Source: Pristionchus mayeri
Taxonomy: Eukaryota; Nematoda; Chromadorea; Rhabditida; Neodiplogasteridae
NCBI GenBank assembly: GCA_036245805.1
Contig: BTRK01000003.1
Location: forward strand, 5,332,001-5,396,000
DNA: 64,000 nt
Reading direction: 5' to 3'
Every line of letters begins with the position of its first letter. Positions within the stretch are counted from its first letter, which is position 1. A program made the translations under genes and the position numbers. Of this stretch, positions 36,205 to 45,483 are shown piece by piece. The notes beneath the pieces were generated by a model. The model searched no databases. It was given only the letters and a program-made list of their open reading frames with translations, and was not told where the DNA came from.

Positions 36205-36746
36205 GGGGGGTGACAAAAGCCCAACCGACAAAAGCCCAACGGATCACCATTCGCTGGATATTTGAGCTAGCTACTTAGGAGTTGTTTCATTGTTACTTGT
36301 ATGTGCTACACTACATCACCCTGATTAGATCCTCTAACAATTCAATATTGAGTTTCACTCTCTATCACCGTATAGGGGTTCATGGTCCAAATTTGCGAAT
36401 TTCTTGGGAAAATCATGGTTATATAAAATCCAAATACCGTAACAAATCGATGTCAATGATATTGGGATAGAGTACTTCCTGAGGTATTGTATTATTGATT
36501 TGTTACGGTGCTTGGTGTATATCTAACCATGATTTTCCGCAGAAATTCTCAAATTTGGACCATGAACCCCTATACGGTGATGGAGAGTGAAACTCACGAT
36601 CGAATTGTTAGAGGATCTAATCAGGGTGATGTAGTGTAGCACATACAAGTAACAATGAAACAACTCCTAAGTAGCTAGCTCAAATATCCAGCGAATGGTG
36701 ATCCGTTGGGCTTTTGTCGGTTGGGCTTTCGTCACCCCCCCCCCCC
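36205..36746. mobile_element. MITE, G-run/TGACAA family, with 8-bp target duplication
   Basis: Ends are a G-run plus TGACAAAAGCCCAACCGACA on the left and the reverse complement on the right. The inverted arms are long: ~36205-36460 mirrors ~36490-36746, with a centre near 36475. Flanks read TACCCCTG (36197-36204) and TACCCATG (36747-36754), a probable 8-bp target duplication with one change, pointing to hAT-type mobilisation. No coding capacity. Confidence 0.8.
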
Positions 36747-38214
36747 TACCCATGACATCTCCGGATTCCCGAAAAGGCCAGTCCCTGGCCTGTGAAGAGG
36801 GGTAACTTGAAGAAGAAAGGAAGATCATTAGATCAGGAAGATAAGATCATTTGAAGTGAGGGGAAATCATCCGGATGATAAATAGATGGTGATGGCTATC
36901 GAAAAACGGTATTGGAGAGAGTAATGTCTGGCCGAGGGACTGGTATTGAATACAAAGAGAAGGATCTGATGGGTCTGATGATCTGATGGGGTTGATGGGG
37001 ATTGACGAAGAGTGTAACTAGTGAGAAGAAAGAAGACGAGTGAATTCCAAGAGAAAAAGTTTATAATAACCAACTAACTACAATGAACTAAGTGCTCTCC
37101 TCCGCCCTAAGCAAAAATACAATAAGAAACAACAAAAAAACGAAGTTGATGATTAACAATACCTAAAAAAATCCGATAAAGGGCAGCGAATGGCAGGTCC
37201 TGGGTCAATTACGATAAAACACAAAGGAATAGATGGCCTTAAATCCTAAGGGGCCGAGAGACGGGGTAAAGGGGAATGCTTCCATCATGATTCCATCATC
37301 GTCGTCCGTAGTCGTGGGCGTAGTCGTCGTAGTTGTCGTCGTCTCGGGCCTCGTCGTAGTAGTCGTGGTAGTCTCGGTCGTTGTCGTGGTAGTTGACTCG
37401 GGCTCGAACGTCATTGAGATGCCGCATTCGATCGTCTCGTTGTGAGATAAGACGTCGAAGTGCGATGTAGGGAGAAGAAAATGACGGGCAACTGATACCA
37501 CAGTCTCTTATCCATGAGCGGTCGATCATGAAGGTAGTAGACATCGGAGAGAAGGATTCGGTGGAAAGGGCATGGGGAATCGGGTGGGAGAGGGACGTGG
37601 GTAGATGCAGGACACTGGAGGGGCTCGACACTGACTTGAGTGTGGGAGCTGCCTTAACCTATCTGCGGAGTCTAGGCGGACAAAATACTCTCACTAGATC
37701 CGCCTGCCGGATCAGACGCTTATTCTACGAAAATCTAACAAAAATGCACCGAACGGTGCGGAATTTGGCTAAAATGAAATGCAGATACTAAACTTGTTTT
37801 GGGGAAAGTGTGCATGCTATTGATGACACTTGCTATTGAGCAGGCTTAGAATTGCCCTAATGCTATCTGAAGTCACTTCTCATCATCTACCTAAGCGCGC
37901 TTTTTACTGACTAAAGATGATGGATATGATAAGATAGCAAAGGAGAACTCTCACTGGGGCGCCCCTACTCGTCTGAATACTCTAATTATTAACACAACGG
38001 ACTTAAAACCTCCCTTGACCCCCGCACCTCCGTCAGTCAGCTTTCTCACTCTTCTCTCTCTCTCCAAATGGAGTGCAAAATGGAAAAATATAGCGTCTAT
38101 TAGGGAGGTTAAAGAGGTGCGGCTCCCTGGGGTCAACGAAAATAAATACCCTCGTCAGTGTCGAGGAAAGTCATTGCTCAAAAATTGCAAACGACTAACC
38201 GAAACCTCCATGCC
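36747..38214. other. Stretch with a Thr-rich microsatellite frame, no confident gene
   Basis: 37290-37400 is a GTC/GTA-type trinucleotide-rich tract which on the minus strand reads as a Thr/Glu/Pro run inside a 98-codon frame (37205-37501). It resembles a mucin linker, but the frame owes its length to the repeat and has no flanking domain, so I do not call it a gene. 37660-38200 contains AT-rich sequence with ACAAAATACTCTCACTAGAT. No other feature seen. Confidence 0.35.
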
Positions 38215-38499
38215 GCGCGGGGGTAAGAGGCGGTCCCGGAGCCTCCTACCCACGGCGGCTTCAGTGCCCCTCTATCCCGTGTCCCCCTGAACTAACACGG
38301 TAGTGGTGTAGCTTTAGCCCTTTATCGGTGTTGGAGGAGAGCGACTACTAAGGGGGTGCACTACGTGAAGGAAGACTAAGAGACTGCTTCTCAGTTCCCA
38401 GAGGGATGAGAGAGGGGAGAGGGGAGAGATAGAGACAGGAAAGTCGGGTGGAAGTCTAGCGTAGCGAGACGGCAGTGGTGGCGGTGTGATCTACCCCTG
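38215..38499 (+). repeat. ~290-bp repeat with CAGGGGTA/TACCCCTG ends, copy 2
   Basis: Same family and orientation as 35914-36204. The left end is mutated to CGGGGGTA, the right end is TACCCCTG. Roughly 85% identical by eye. No MITE is inserted at its end, so it shows the uninterrupted boundary. Confidence 0.65.
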
Positions 38500-39797
38500 A
38501 CAGTAATACGTAAATATGCCTCATAATCACATAGAGCAATATTATTTTTAGCGATAATTAAATCAAATATTCATGAAATTTATCCAGGGGATTTATCAGC
38601 AAATGAAAAAAGTACCACTAATCGAAATATAAGCATCAGCGCAAAACTCGCTGGCTCATCAGATATTTTTTTCACTCTGTGTTACGCATCAATTTCACAT
38701 CTGATTTCAAAATGACTTCATCCACTTCTCTTGTTTCACGCACATATCAATATCAATGTCGTTGGGTTTCCGGTAATGAAGTACAGCCTTGAGGTGAAAA
38801 ACATACCAACTTTCGGAAAATATGAGAAACAATGCTCAAATAGGTAACGAACTTCACTATTAGACCAATGTAGGGCAACATAAATCATATCATCTTTCCG
38901 CATAGAGTGAAGTGCATTATCTTCTCTTTTTGCTACCGTGCATCCTTTGATGTGTCAAATTCCGCGTTCCGAAGAATTGATGTAAAGTGGTGAGATGGAT
39001 CGAGCCTGGAATTCATAGAATTATGATAACAGAGGTCTTCTGAGAGATTGCATGAAATCGAGCCCCATTTACAAATTGTTCACTCAGAAGAAATAGTTTA
39101 TTTTTTCTTTGAATTTCTGTTGAGCTCAACCGGATCATTCAGCTACTGTAAACAACTAGAACATCTGAAATACATACACCTACACCAAAATCCGATGACT
39201 AGCCTAATTATCGTGCTTTTTTCGCAATTCGGTCCTCCCATCTCGACTATAACTGACCGCAGACTTCGAAGAAGATAAGAGAAGATAGTGAGCTGGAATA
39301 AGAAGATATCAACTGTTATACAAATGAACACAATATTCATAAGTATTACAAGCATAAAAAATAATAAAAATTTTCGGCCGACAAGAAATATTTTCCAATA
39401 ATAAAATATAAGCAGTTCAGATTCGGAGACTCTCAGACAGGTCCTCTTCGCTTAGCAAACAAACTAAAATGGATAACTTTACAACGAATTAGAATTACTA
39501 ATGTATTATTAATATTTATGGATCATCGGAAACTAATCTGAGAGTCAGAAACACTATTTTTTGAAAGCCCAAGCCCCCAAACCGTATCTTTTCTTCCGCC
39601 TCTCTATGAAATAGAGAGGCGAAAGAAAAGATACGGTTACTTCATGGTACAATTGTGTATTCAAATAGAGAAACCATCTCAGGCGCACACCTGGTATGTA
39701 TTGCCTAGTAGGTATGTAACTACTGCTATTAACTGTCCATCGCTGGAGAGATATCACGCCTCTCACCTAAGAATCGAGCAATCATTGAGCCAAATTT
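38500..39797. other. Gene-poor stretch with array remnants and a short hairpin
   Basis: ~38720-38920 carries recurring array blocks (GTTTCACGCACATATCAATA and CATCTTTCCGCATAGAGTGA). 39579-39638 is a perfect-looking hairpin, listed separately. No gene recognised. Confidence 0.35.
39579..39638. repeat. 60-base hairpin, 28-bp stem
   Basis: 39579-39607 pairs with 39611-39638 with a single mismatch and a 3-base loop. Stem landmark: CCGTATCTTTTCTTCC. The stem is too perfect and the loop too short for a typical microRNA precursor. It may be the end-hairpin of a transposon or a fold-back remnant. Confidence 0.75.
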
Positions 39798-40527
39798 TGT
39801 AGCGAAATCACTTCGCTACTATCAATTCATTAAATCATAATAAATAATCAATAAATCAATCAATTTAAATAATTCAATATAAATAAAATCAGTCATCGTC
39901 CCTTTAGCCAGCCTCTACCGTATCATTATTTCAAATTACCGCGGAGAAAGTGTCCCACACGGAAGATGCAAGGTAGCCTACCGTATGCCGCGGAGCGCTT
40001 GCATTTTCTGGACTCGACTTTCTTTTAGCGTTGAAGAAGTTTCCTCGACGTTCACGTTACCTTTTTCTTCCATTACTTTCATACTTTCATCACGTAATTA
40101 GGCGCACTTGCCTAGTCATTCTTGCTAGTTGTCCTGCGACTCTTCGCGAGCTAGTTCATCGTTCTTTTCTTAGCTGACCTGCGAATCTTCGCGAGCTATT
40201 TCACTGTTCCTTTCACCGTTCACTCATTACATCATTTTCACCATTCAGGCCCTTCACTAGGGTATCATCGCCTCCTCCAACCCACTCAAGACACACACCG
40301 CATCTCGAGCTAGGGCATCATCATTCTACCCACCAACTCCTGCCATCACAGGTACATTCCTTCACTCTAATCAATCAATAGCCCACCAATCAACCCTATT
40401 CCCATCGTGTGATCTACCCCGTTCTTTCGTGTTTTTCCCTTGTAAATCACAGTAAATAAATTGTGTTTATTATCACCAATCGTCCTTTGCATACCATAAA
40501 GGGATTATAGCAATAGAATTTTCCATA
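39798..40527 (+). repeat. BEL-like LTR (plus orientation)
   Basis: Begins TGTAGCGAAATCACTTCGC and ends TTTTCCATA directly before the antisense tRNA copy, as a 5' LTR does before its primer-binding site. The inverted LTR at 40604-41186 matches its first ~583 bases almost exactly. No internal retrotransposon region follows on the plus strand; the tRNA copy and then the inverted LTR follow instead. Confidence 0.85.
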
Positions 40528-40596
40528 TGGTGCATCGGCCGGGAATCTAACCCGGGCCGCCCGCGTGGCAGGCGAGCATTCTACCACTGAACCACC
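40528..40596 (-). pseudogene. Near-complete tRNA-Gly(GCC) copy between two inverted LTRs
   Basis: The minus strand reads from GGTGGTTCAGTGGTAGAATG through anticodon GCC (CGCCTGCCACGCGGG) to GGCCGATGCACCA, 69 of ~74 tRNA positions including the non-genomic CCA. The first five bases of the acceptor stem are replaced by CAGTG, and the T-loop has TTAGA for TTCGA. The CCA joins the LTR's last base exactly as a tRNA primer joins minus-strand DNA. This is therefore a reverse-transcription product or a fully tRNA-complementary leader, not a functional tRNA gene. Confidence 0.85.
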
Positions 40597-40603
40597 ACTG
40601 AAC

Positions 40604-41186
40604 TATTGATTGATCAGAGTGAAGGAATGTACCTGTGATGGCAGGAGTTGGTGGGTAGAATGATGATGTCCAAGCTCGAGATGCGGTGTGCGTCTTGAGT
40701 GGGTTGGAGGAGGCGATGATACCCTAGTGAAGGGCCTGAATGGTGAAAATGATGTAATGAGTGAACGGTGAAAGGAACAGTGAAATAGCTCGCGAAGATT
40801 CGCAGGTCAGCTAAGAAAAGAACGATGAACTAGCTCGCGAAGAGTCGCAGGACAACTAGCATGAATGACTAGGCAAGTGCGCCTAATTACGTGATGAAAG
40901 TATGAAAGTAATGGAAGAAAAAGGTGACGTGAACGTCGAGGAAACTTCTTCAACGCTAAAAGAAAGTCGAGTCCAGAAAATACAAGCGCTCCGCGGCATA
41001 CGGTAGGCTACCCTGCATCTTCCGTGTGGGACACTTTCTCCGCGGTAATTTGAAATAATGATACGGTAGAGGCTGGCTAAAGGGACGATGACTGATTTTA
41101 TTTATATTGAATTATTTAAATTGATTGATTTATTGATTATTGATTATGATTTAATGAATTGATAGTAGCGAAGTGATTTCGCTACA
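40604..41186 (-). repeat. BEL-like LTR in inverted orientation, truncated
   Basis: The minus strand starts TGTAGCGAAATCACTTCGC at 41186 and runs ~583 bases to AATCAATCAATA at 40604, where the LTR at 39798 continues for another ~145 bases. It is the 3' LTR position for the minus-strand element whose ORF is at 41401-44220. It forms a palindrome with 39798-40380, centred on the tRNA copy. Confidence 0.85.
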
Positions 41187-41400
41187 CTGGGAGGGCGCGA
41201 AAGAAAAGAAAGTGTAAAAATGTGTGTGATGGAATGTATGAGAATGATTCCCTGGATTGATGGGTTATGGTGCTATATGAAGCATGAATGAACGAACGAA
41301 GGGAAGTGGGGGTTAAACAATAGGCGAAACTATCAAGTAGCATGAAAATTGTGAGGGGGAGACAATAATGGCACAAGAAATTGCCAATGTGGCCGAGTTC

Positions 41401-44220
41401 CTAAGTGGGGTCACCTCCAAGCTCCAGTTGGGGAGGACGATATCTTCGTGTATCTTTTCTTGACTGCGGAGGGCTGTGACCCTTCTTATTCCTTCTGAGT
41501 GACTGGATGGCTGTGGGCCTGAAAGTGAATGAGTGACTGAGTGTGTGATGATTGAAAAATTTCAGTGTGTTGTCACGCTGGAATCCTGGGGAGGGGGAGA
41601 CACGAGGAGGGGCCCGAGTGCCTAGTGAGTGGTCACTACAATTGATGGGCTTGCGACGTAAGGCAATGCGCCTGTTGTGAGCGAGTTCCTTTTTGCAAGC
41701 ACTAGATGATATGCATCTACTGAGAGAGATGAGTCTCTGTCGAGTACGGAGATGGGTTTGCTTGCACATCAGAGAACGAACGAGGGACTTGTGAGTGGAT
41801 CTCGCAATGCCCCTGTGATGGGTGTCTAGACTGAGAGGGGATAGGCCCATGTGATCGCGAAAGTTCGTACTGGTGACGCTGGGTGCGCATGTAGTGATGG
41901 TGTACTTGCCCTGATGTGCGATTACGGTAGCCGAGGAATGACTGGACGGACACTGGGAATGAGTAGGAAACCATGGAGGTACGGTAACTACCTTGTGCGG
42001 AATCCCAAATGAGCTCTGATCGAAAGTTGTGCACTGTGCCGCAAGCATGGTCACATTGTGTGATAAGTCGGCAGTGGCCTCAGGTTTTGGTGGATGATGC
42101 GAGCTGGTGCAGGAGGGATCACTGGAAACCTCGGACAAGTGCATGTGAATATCCGCTGGAAGGTGAGAGGGATCATGTGAAACCCAATGTGAGCGCACAG
42201 AAGTGGGCGAGAGGGGATGGAAAGACTCATCTGAAACCTCACGATGGTGCGCGAAAGAATGAGGAGTGATGATATGATTCCCTGGTATCGGTTCCTTAGA
42301 ACCAGCAGCAAGTGGACCAGTGATTGGCGGATGGTGCGAGCTGGTGTGGAAGGAATCGACTGATACCTCAAGTGAATGCGCGGGAACGTACGGTGAGGAA
42401 TGGGGAGGCTCCGTGGAGACCTCAAGCCGCTGTGCGGAAGTGAGCGCGACGGGATCGAAAGGTACCGCTGCAACTTTAAATGAGTGCGTGGAAGTGGGTG
42501 CAGCGAAATGAGTAGGCTCCCATGTGACCTCAGGAAGTTTCGCTGGGATGTGCACGGGATTGTGGGAGGGCTCGTGTGAGAACTCAACTGATTGCGCAGG
42601 AACATGCGCTGAAGGAGGGGGAGGCTCCGTGGGGACCTCATGATTGTGCGCGGAAAGATGCGCAGGTAATGCGGGATGACTGCTGATGGATGGTGGATGG
42701 ATGCGGGAATGGGTAGCGAGCGTCTCTGTAGAGGCCTGTGGTACTACGACCTCTTCTGGATGCTGAAGAAAACCAGTACAGCATGTGGGAGGGGATGGGG
42801 AGTGATGAATTACGAGTGACTGGTGAACAGGCACCATTGTCGGAACGGTCTGGGTACTGCCAGTCAGTGGCGGAGTACTGCCTGGAAGTTGCGGAGTACT
42901 GCCTGTGGGCGACAGTGATCCAGAGGCGACCACCTTGTTGGCCGTGGAATGGTGGAGTGATGATGTGTGGAGTGAAGTGGGACCTGTGAGACTCGTAGAT
43001 GAACGCGCAAGGTCGGGAGCGTCGCAGGGATAAGCGCGGGTTTGTCTGGGAGAAGATGGTTGAGGCGCGTTGTAAGGCGAGCGCATGGATGAGTGAGATG
43101 GACTGGGTGGTAGGGAGTGATGGACAGTGAGTGCCTGTGAGGCTGCCTCTGGCTGTGCGGGGCCCTCAGTGCGCGGATGTGATCCAGTGCTGCATGTAGT
43201 GATGTCAGCCGGCTGGGGTGGATGAGTGACGAGGGACTGCTCGGGAGTCGCCGTCGTCGATGCGGAAGTCTCTGGGTGGCGTAGTAAATCAGTGCTGCAT
43301 GAAGAAGATGATAGGGAATGATGGGTGACGAGTGACTGTTGCGTAGTCATCATCGTCGGCGGAGTGATGCGCACGTGTTCTGCTGGGAACGCACGACTTG
43401 AATGTGATCCCTCAGGTGTCGTCAGTGTGACAGTGCTTAGAGCGGATCGTGGTGAGGCAGTCGCTCGGGACTGGCACTCAATGCTGGTTGTTGGTTGGAC
43501 AGTTGCCATACCAACGGTGGATGAATGGTGTGTGGGTGTGCAAGCAGTGAAACATGGGCCGGTGAGACTGGTGAGACTTGTGGATGGTTGGGCGCACGTG
43601 GGCGAGGAAGTGGTGAGGTTGCTCAGGATAGTGGACGCTTCCCCAGGGAGGGGAGATGAACAGGTGGAGTGCGCCGTGAAAGTGCATTGATTGGGCGAGG
43701 AAATGGGAGGAGTGATGTAATGATGCCCAAGTGTGATGAGTGGAGTGGGGTTTGTAAGAAGGGAAGGTGATGAGTGAGGTGCGCTGTCGCTTGGCTTAAC
43801 GCACATGGATGTTTGACTCGCTGGGAGGGGCGCGCAAGACTCGTGAGAACCGCTTTTGAATGAATGGGAGGAATGGAAAGAGACAGGGGAGGGACCGAGC
43901 ATATGGATGAAAGGGCCCATTACTACCGAGATGTACCTGTCCTTTTTTTGCTCAAGGGCAAGTGAAAGACTCACGTGCGCATCGACGCATTCCTCGTACG
44001 GACTGCTCGTGGATGTGCCCATGACGTGTCGATCGGCGTTGCTCGCAAACCTCTCACTGAAATCACGGAGAATGCTCTGAGCATTAATGATTGCGAAGAA
44101 TGCTTTGGTTGATAGTGATCTGTCACGTGAGGTAGTGGTCAGGAATGTAGTGGTAACCTGATCAATGATTTCGAAATGAGGTTCGAGGTTGCGCAACAGC
44201 GAAACGACAGGTGACTCCAT
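41401..44220 (-). CDS. 939-codon S/T/P/H-rich ORF of the BEL-related element
   Basis: An uninterrupted frame of 939 codons. Residues ~1-110 look folded and helical (SLLRNLEPHFEIIDQ, STKAFFAIINAQSIL, DAHVSLSLALEQKKDRYI). Residues ~110-800 are low-complexity Ser/Thr/Pro/His. Within them, ~515-700 is a degenerate ~20-residue repeat (PAHSLEVSVD, SAQRLEVSTEPPHSSPYV). The last ~130 residues are strongly basic (RTRQRLISLSRCISSSACKK) and may bind nucleic acid. No gag, protease or polymerase motif is visible, and no signal peptide or membrane segment. An intact frame this long in a non-autonomous element suggests recent selection or recent insertion. Function unknown. Confidence 0.6.
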   Translation of the reverse strand: MESPVVSLLRNLEPHFEIIDQVTTTFLTTTSRDRSLSTKAFFAIINAQSILRDFSERFASNADRHVMGTSTSSPYEECVDAHVSLSLALEQKKDRYISVVMGPFIHMLGPSPVSFHSSHSFKSGSHESCAPLPASQTSMCVKPSDSAPHSSPSLLTNPTPLITLGHHYITPPISSPNQCTFTAHSTCSSPLPGEASTILSNLTTSSPTCAQPSTSLTSLTGPCFTACTPTHHSSTVGMATVQPTTSIECQSRATASPRSALSTVTLTTPEGSHSSRAFPAEHVRITPPTMMTTQQSLVTHHSLSSSSCSTDLLRHPETSASTTATPEQSLVTHPPQPADITTCSTGSHPRTEGPAQPEAASQALTVHHSLPPSPSHSSMRSPYNAPQPSSPRQTRAYPCDAPDLARSSTSLTGPTSLHTSSLHHSTANKVVASGSLSPTGSTPQLPGSTPPLTGSTQTVPTMVPVHQSLVIHHSPSPPTCCTGFLQHPEEVVVPQASTETLATHSRIHPPSISSHPALPAHLSAHNHEVPTEPPPPSAHVPAQSVEFSHEPSHNPVHIPAKLPEVTWEPTHFAAPTSTHSFKVAAVPFDPVALTSAQRLEVSTEPPHSSPYVPAHSLEVSVDSFHTSSHHPPITGPLAAGSKEPIPGNHIITPHSFAHHREVSDESFHPLSPTSVRSHWVSHDPSHLPADIHMHLSEVSSDPSCTSSHHPPKPEATADLSHNVTMLAAQCTTFDQSSFGIPHKVVTVPPWFPTHSQCPSSHSSATVIAHQGKYTITTCAPSVTSTNFRDHMGLSPLSLDTHHRGIARSTHKSLVRSLMCKQTHLRTRQRLISLSRCISSSACKKELAHNRRIALRRKPINCSDHSLGTRAPPRVSPSPGFQRDNTLKFFNHHTLSHSFTFRPTAIQSLRRNKKGHSPPQSRKDTRRYRPPQLELGGDPT

Positions 44221-44353
44221 TTTAAAGTGGCGAAAATGGGCATTGAGAAAGAGTGAAAGTGGGAAAAGTTGGTGGGAGAATGGTTTGGGAGTGAACGAAA
44301 GTGGTAACAGTGCTTTGGGAAGTGAGCGAAAGTGGAATGAATGGATTTGGGGA

Positions 44354-44431
44354 GTGGTTCAGTGATTGAAAAGTTGATTGCCACGCGGACGTTTTAGCTC
44401 TTGAGTTTGAATTGAGTGGTCGATTGGACCA
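44354..44431 (-). promoter_or_regulatory. Leader with tRNA-Gly(GCC)-collinear segments
   Basis: 44354-44364 equals tRNA-Gly(GCC) stretch GTGGTTCAGTG and 44379-44388 equals TGCCACGCGG. They are separated by 14 bases exactly as in the tRNA. The primer-site position 44418-44431 reads GGTCGATTGGACCA, which matches the tRNA 3' end only loosely. The match therefore persists in the anticodon and 5' parts but has decayed or switched at the 3' end. Confidence 0.7.
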
Positions 44432-44490
44432 TATGGAAAATTCTATTGCTAGAATCCCATATTTCATATTTCGAATATTTCGAATAGAGA

Positions 44491-45483
44491 TCGAGATCGA
44501 GATAAATACATTTTCAGAGTCCACTTGGCCCAACTAAGACCCCCCTGCACTAAATAGTGCCTGCGATAATTCTACGCCGAGTTGCTGCAGCGGTCGGACC
44601 GAACACTCCAACTTTGAGGCTAACTTTCTACCCGTCAATGAAATCTTACGGAAAACTTTTCTTCTAGAGGTCCGGCTACTTTTTGATGCTCTGTCATCCT
44701 ATCGAGACCATTTTTTCGATTTTTGATCGTTGAAACACTCCACATTAAACGAGGAATAATGTGAAAACTTCTAGAAAAGCCACCGGATTTTCTTGCACTA
44801 TCAGATAGAGCTTGATCATACGATTCGAATACGACCTTGCGCTCGCATTTCGAGGGGCCCGAAGGTGTCTTTTGTCCTTAAAACGCTTCGGGAAGATTTG
44901 AAATTATTTTTAATCAGCTAATAGACGTGTCATTCTGCAAGGAGGTAATTTTGAGTTATGTTTCATGTCTCAGTAAATGCTTTGAAAATTTGTCTAAAAG
45001 GCTAATAAATTAATTTCAATAGTGGATGAAACATAAATCAAAATTACATCCGTGTGAGGGCAGAATGACACGTCGATTAGCTGATTAAAAATAATTTGAA
45101 ATCTTCCTGAAGCATTTTAAGGACGAAAGACACCTTCGGGTCCCTCTATATGCGAGCGCAAGGTACTTATTCGAATCGGCTGATCAAGCTCTATCGGGTG
45201 ATAGCAGTTTTCACCTTATTCCTCTTTTAACGTGGAGTGTTTCAACGATCAAAAATCGAAAAACGGTCTCGATAGGATGACAAAGCATCAAAAAGTAGCC
45301 GGACTTCTAGAAGAAAATTTTCCCGTAATATTTCATTGAAGGATAGAAAGTAAGCCTCAAAGTTGGAGTGTTCGGTCCGACCGCTGCAGCAACTCGGCGA
45401 AGAATGATCCCAGGCACTATTTAATGCAGGGGGGTGTTAGTTGGGCCAAGTCGACTCTGAAAATGTATTTATCTCAATCTCGA
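44491..45483. repeat. Palindrome, ~480-bp arms
   Basis: TCGAGATCGAGAT at 44491 is mirrored at 45483. The arms run to ~44972 and ~45023. Landmarks in both arms are TTGGGCCAA, GCTGCAGCGGTCGGACCGAA, CTTCGGG and AGATTTGAAATTATTTTTAATC. Identity is ~90% by eye. It sits right at the broken 5' LTR of the element above, so it may have inserted there. Confidence 0.85.

Larger units (their letters stand above)
40604..44458 (-). mobile_element. BEL-related non-autonomous LTR element with one long ORF
   Basis: From its 5' side on the minus strand: a 27-bp remnant of an LTR end (44432-44458, reading GGGATTCTAGCAATAGAATT then TTCCATA), a primer-site-like and tRNA-like leader (44354-44431), a 939-codon ORF, and the LTR at 41186-40604. 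gag, protease and pol are absent. The 3' part near 41371-41460 resembles 100-190 of the first BEL element. It therefore looks like a non-autonomous derivative that kept the leader, a third-ORF-like gene and the LTR. Most of its 5' LTR has been lost next to the palindrome at 44491. Confidence 0.7.

Noticed and set aside
37205..37501. A mucin-like Thr-rich gene
   Set aside because: The frame length comes from a trinucleotide tract; there is no signal peptide or neighbouring domain.
40528..40596. A functional tRNA-Gly(GCC) gene
   Set aside because: The first five acceptor-stem bases are missing, the T-loop is altered, CCA is encoded (nuclear tRNA genes do not encode it) and both ends join LTR-type sequence.
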